DNA from: Ruminococcus sp. UBA5884
Lineage (GTDB): Bacteria; Bacillota; Clostridia; Oscillospirales; Ruminococcaceae
Assembly: GCA_002431975.1 (NCBI GenBank)
Contig: DJFA01000101.1
Coordinates: forward strand, 1-7,540
Length of the DNA: 7,540 nucleotides
Direction: 5' to 3'
The translations under genes and the position numbers were made by a program. Under the pieces are notes generated by a model. It did no database searches, was not told the DNA's origin, and saw only the letters and a program-made list of their open reading frames with translations. Shown piece by piece: positions 5,599 to 7,540 of the stretch (positions are counted from its first letter, which is position 1; each line of letters opens with the position of its first letter).

Positions 5599-6684
5599 AT
5601 GTGTCCGGATTATATGCTCCGTGCTGTCGAACTTGCAAAAAACGGAACAGGTTTTGTCAATCCTAATCCGCTTGTAGGTGCAGTAATAGTAAAAAACAAT
5701 AAAATAATCGGTGAGGGATATCATGCACGCTGCGGCGAACTTCATGCAGAAAGAAATGCGTTTGCAGACTGTAAAGAATCAGCTGAGGGTGCAGACCTTT
5801 ATGTTACTCTTGAACCATGCTGTCATTACGGCAAAACTCCTCCATGTACCGAGGCGATAATTGAAAATAAGATAAAGCGTGTTTTTATCGGTTCATCTGA
5901 CCCGAATCCTCTTGTTGCAGGAAAAGGAGTTAAAATTCTGCGTGAACATGGCATAGAGGTTTATGAAAATGTGATGAAAGCTGAATGCGATTCTCTTAAT
6001 GAGATATTTTTTCATTATATAACTCATAAAACTCCTTTTGTTATAATGAAATATGCAATGACTGCTGACGGCAAAATTGCTACATCAAAAGGTCAGTCAA
6101 GATGGATTTCATCTGAAATATCAAGAAATCATACTCATCATCTCAGAAAAAGAGTTGCTGCAATAATGGCAGGAATAGGAACTGTTATTTCTGATAATCC
6201 TATGCTTGACTGCCGCATTGAAAATCCAAGCAATCCGACAAGAATTATATGTGACAGCAATCTTGAAATTCCGCTTGACAGCAATATTGTAATGACTGCT
6301 GACAGAATACCGACTTATATTGCCTGTGTCGGGGATAATAATGATAAAGCGGCTGTTCTTGAAAAATATAATGTTAAGATTATAAAAACATCAGCTGAAA
6401 ACGGCAGAGTGAATCTTAATGAACTTATGAAAATTTTAGGTGAGATGAAAATTGACAGCGTATTGCTTGAAGGCGGCGGAGAACTCAATTTCAGTGCGTT
6501 GAAAAGCGGTATAGTTTCACAGATTTATGCATATATTGCCCCTAAGATTTTCGGCGGAAATTCAGCAAAATCCCCTGTAGGCGGCGGTGGTTTCGATATT
6601 TCGGAATGTATCCTTATGACACAGCCTTCATATGAACGTCTTGGTGATGATATTCTTCTGAAATACAATCTGAAAGGAATCTGA
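5599..6684 (+). CDS. ribD: Bifunctional riboflavin biosynthesis protein RibD (deaminase/reductase)
   Basis: A 361-residue protein, the usual RibD (RibG) length. It carries out two successive cytosolic steps: deamination of the pyrimidine product of GTP cyclohydrolase II, then NADPH-dependent reduction of its ribose to the ribityl chain. Residues 1-145 are the cytidine-deaminase-like domain, with zinc ligands His49 (in HAE, catalytic Glu51), Cys74 and Cys83 (PCCHYGKTPPC), and NPNPLVGAVIV (21-31). From about 146 follows the reductase domain: MKYAMTADGKIATSKGQSRWIS, then AGIGTVISDNPMLDCR, LLEGGGELN and YIAPKIFGG near the end. The first ATG is used; GGTGGTGA (5582-5589), close to consensus, lies 9 bases upstream. 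It is first in the riboflavin unit, under the FMN riboswitch, and one base from ribE. Nothing is missing. Confidence 0.97.
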   Translation: MCPDYMLRAVELAKNGTGFVNPNPLVGAVIVKNNKIIGEGYHARCGELHAERNAFADCKESAEGADLYVTLEPCCHYGKTPPCTEAIIENKIKRVFIGSSDPNPLVAGKGVKILREHGIEVYENVMKAECDSLNEIFFHYITHKTPFVIMKYAMTADGKIATSKGQSRWISSEISRNHTHHLRKRVAAIMAGIGTVISDNPMLDCRIENPSNPTRIICDSNLEIPLDSNIVMTADRIPTYIACVGDNNDKAAVLEKYNVKIIKTSAENGRVNLNELMKILGEMKIDSVLLEGGGELNFSALKSGIVSQIYAYIAPKIFGGNSAKSPVGGGGFDISECILMTQPSYERLGDDILLKYNLKGI

Positions 6685-6685
6685 T

Positions 6686-7336
6686 ATGTTTACAGGAATT
6701 ATTGAAGAAACCGGAAAAGTTATAAATATACAGAAATCATCGGAATCATGCAGGATTCAGATATCTGCATCAAAAGTGCTTGAAAATACTAATATCGGCG
6801 ACAGTATAGCCGTAAACGGTGTATGCCTTACAGTTACTGATATGACAAAATCATCATTTTCAGCTGATGTTATGGCTGAAACCGTCCGCAGAACATCTCT
6901 TGCTGAACTCAAATCAGGAGGCCGTGTGAATCTTGAACGTGCAATGTCAGCAGAGGGACGTTTCGGAGGTCATATAGTTTCAGGTCATATTGACGGAACA
7001 GGAATTATATCTGATTTTAAAAAAGAGGATAATGCTGTATGGATAACCATATCAGCCGACAGCTCAATCCTTAAATATATAGTTGAAAAAGGTTCAGTGG
7101 CAATTGATGGTGTAAGTCTTACAGTTGCAGAAATTACTGATAAATTTTTCAGAGTTTCAATAATACCGCATACTCAGAGTGAAACTACACTGATTTCAAA
7201 GAAAATTGGAAGCAAAGTTAATCTTGAATGTGATATAATCGGGAAATATGTTGAAAAACTGCTTTTTTACAGGGATAAATCAGATAAAAAAAATGGTATG
7301 ACTATGGATTTTCTTTATGAAAATGGTTTTATCTGA
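6686..7336 (+). CDS. ribE: Riboflavin synthase, alpha subunit type
   Basis: A 216-residue protein of normal length that converts two 6,7-dimethyl-8-ribityllumazine into riboflavin and a recyclable pyrimidine. It has two similar lumazine-binding barrels. The first starts with MFTGIIEE (1-8) and has GDSIAVNGVCLTV (38-50). The second has GGHIVSGHIDG (94-104), KGSVAIDGVSLTV (135-147) and IPHTQSETTL (160-169). It ends with CDIIGKYVEKLL and a short helix, MDFLYENGFI, at the trimer-forming C-terminus. Cys47 and His101 correspond to the catalytically important Cys48 and His102 of the E. coli enzyme. AAAGGA (6673-6678) within the end of ribD lies 7 bases before the ATG, and the gene starts one base after the ribD stop, so the two are coupled. 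The symbol ribE follows the E. coli/Firmicutes ribDE(A)H convention (also called ribC or ribB elsewhere). No terminator is clear downstream. Confidence 0.97.
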   Translation: MFTGIIEETGKVINIQKSSESCRIQISASKVLENTNIGDSIAVNGVCLTVTDMTKSSFSADVMAETVRRTSLAELKSGGRVNLERAMSAEGRFGGHIVSGHIDGTGIISDFKKEDNAVWITISADSSILKYIVEKGSVAIDGVSLTVAEITDKFFRVSIIPHTQSETTLISKKIGSKVNLECDIIGKYVEKLLFYRDKSDKKNGMTMDFLYENGFI

Positions 7337-7381
7337 TTATTGCAGGGGTGAACATTAATCGTTTGCCTGTAATCTGTAAAG

Positions 7382-7435
7382 TATCTGCCTATTTGAAAAA
7401 TGTTATAGTCAAGTAAGAACAGGATTAAAAGTTTT
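7382..7435. repeat. 54-bp direct repeat, copy 1
   Basis: Identical to 7473-7526 except for one base (A at 7421, G at 7512), with a 91-base period. It begins tatctgcctatttgaaaa and ends gattaaaagtttt. It is preceded by a small hairpin, TTTGC (7362-7366) with GTAAA (7376-7380), closed by one G-U pair. After the copy, GTAAG (7413-7417) can pair with CTTAC (7437-7441). Its class is unknown. It lies 45 bases after the ribE stop. Confidence 0.85.
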
Positions 7436-7472
7436 GCTTACCACATAACATAACCGTTTACAGTAAGTAAAA

Positions 7473-7526
7473 TATCTGCCTATTTGAAAAATGTTATAGT
7501 CAAGTAAGAACGGGATTAAAAGTTTT
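7473..7526. repeat. 54-bp direct repeat, copy 2, near the window end
   Basis: Second copy of the repeat. It too is preceded by a hairpin, TTTAC (7457-7461) with GTAAA (7467-7471), equivalent in place to that before copy 1 but with a different loop. The 3' flank differs from copy 1: GGG (7512-7514) can pair with CCC (7529-7531), and six T end the window at 7535-7540. This could be a terminator, but the window stops there. More copies may lie beyond the edge. Confidence 0.85.
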
Positions 7527-7540
7527 TGCCCAGCTTTTTT

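Noticed and set aside
5318..5677. Frames on both strands across 5318-5677
   Set aside because: They overlap the FMN riboswitch, its terminator and the start of ribD; their openness is incidental.
7348..7411. A 22-codon ORF starting GTG at 7348 and small minus-strand frames running through both repeats
   Set aside because: The frames differ between the copies (91 is not a multiple of 3), they have no ATG with a ribosome-binding site, and the peptide similarity follows from the DNA repeat.
7391..7435. Vague likeness of the repeat (CAAGTAAGAAC, AGGAT) to a tracrRNA
   Set aside because: No nexus hairpin, no matching CRISPR repeat and no cas9; the likeness is a few bases only.
7382..7526. The two repeats as the start of a CRISPR array
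   Set aside because: A 54-bp repeat is too long, there are only two copies, part of the intervening sequence resembles the upstream flank, and no cas gene is in view.

Overview
The window suggests a low-GC Gram-positive gut or rumen bacterium of the Ruminococcus / Oscillospiraceae type. Three features point that way: AT-rich intergenic DNA with consensus sigma-A promoters, an FMN riboswitch feeding ribD-ribE, and a secreted cohesin-like protein with a Thr/Pro linker and a degenerate sortase-type C-terminus. Genus is inferred from these features, not from a search.

Layout. Bases 1-80 are non-coding and carry a short sequence that recurs, inverted, near the right end. Bases 81-3801 hold a three-gene minus-strand operon, read from right to left. 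It encodes a membrane-anchored AlgX/AlgJ-like (DHHW-type) SGNH hydrolase/O-acetyltransferase, a lipoprotein with a two-part repeated C-terminal domain, and a cytosolic HEAT-repeat protein that overlaps or abuts the lipoprotein gene. Bases 3802-4339 are a 538-bp AT-rich divergent intergenic region. It contains a near-perfect extended -10 promoter facing right, a probable weaker promoter facing left, several inverted repeats, and a long 5'-UTR stem-loop just before the next gene. Bases 4340-5254 encode the cohesin-like surface protein, whose codon use looks like that of a highly expressed gene. A textbook terminator follows.

Bases 5349-7336 are a riboflavin transcription unit: consensus promoter, FMN (RFN) riboswitch, intrinsic terminator with a visible candidate antiterminator, then ribD and ribE separated by one base. 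The expected ribBA and ribH do not follow within the window. The last 200 bases contain instead two copies of a 54-bp direct repeat (one mismatch, 91-bp period), each preceded by a small hairpin.

How the genes work together. The RibD/RibE unit makes riboflavin under FMN feedback. The minus-strand operon looks like an envelope-modification module (acetyltransferase-like enzyme plus lipoprotein) whose membrane O-acyltransferase partner is not in view. The cohesin-like protein is a monocistronic, probably abundant surface protein. The best candidates for something undescribed are the terminal structured repeats, the SGNH/lipoprotein/HEAT operon, and the leader stem-loop of the cohesin-like gene.
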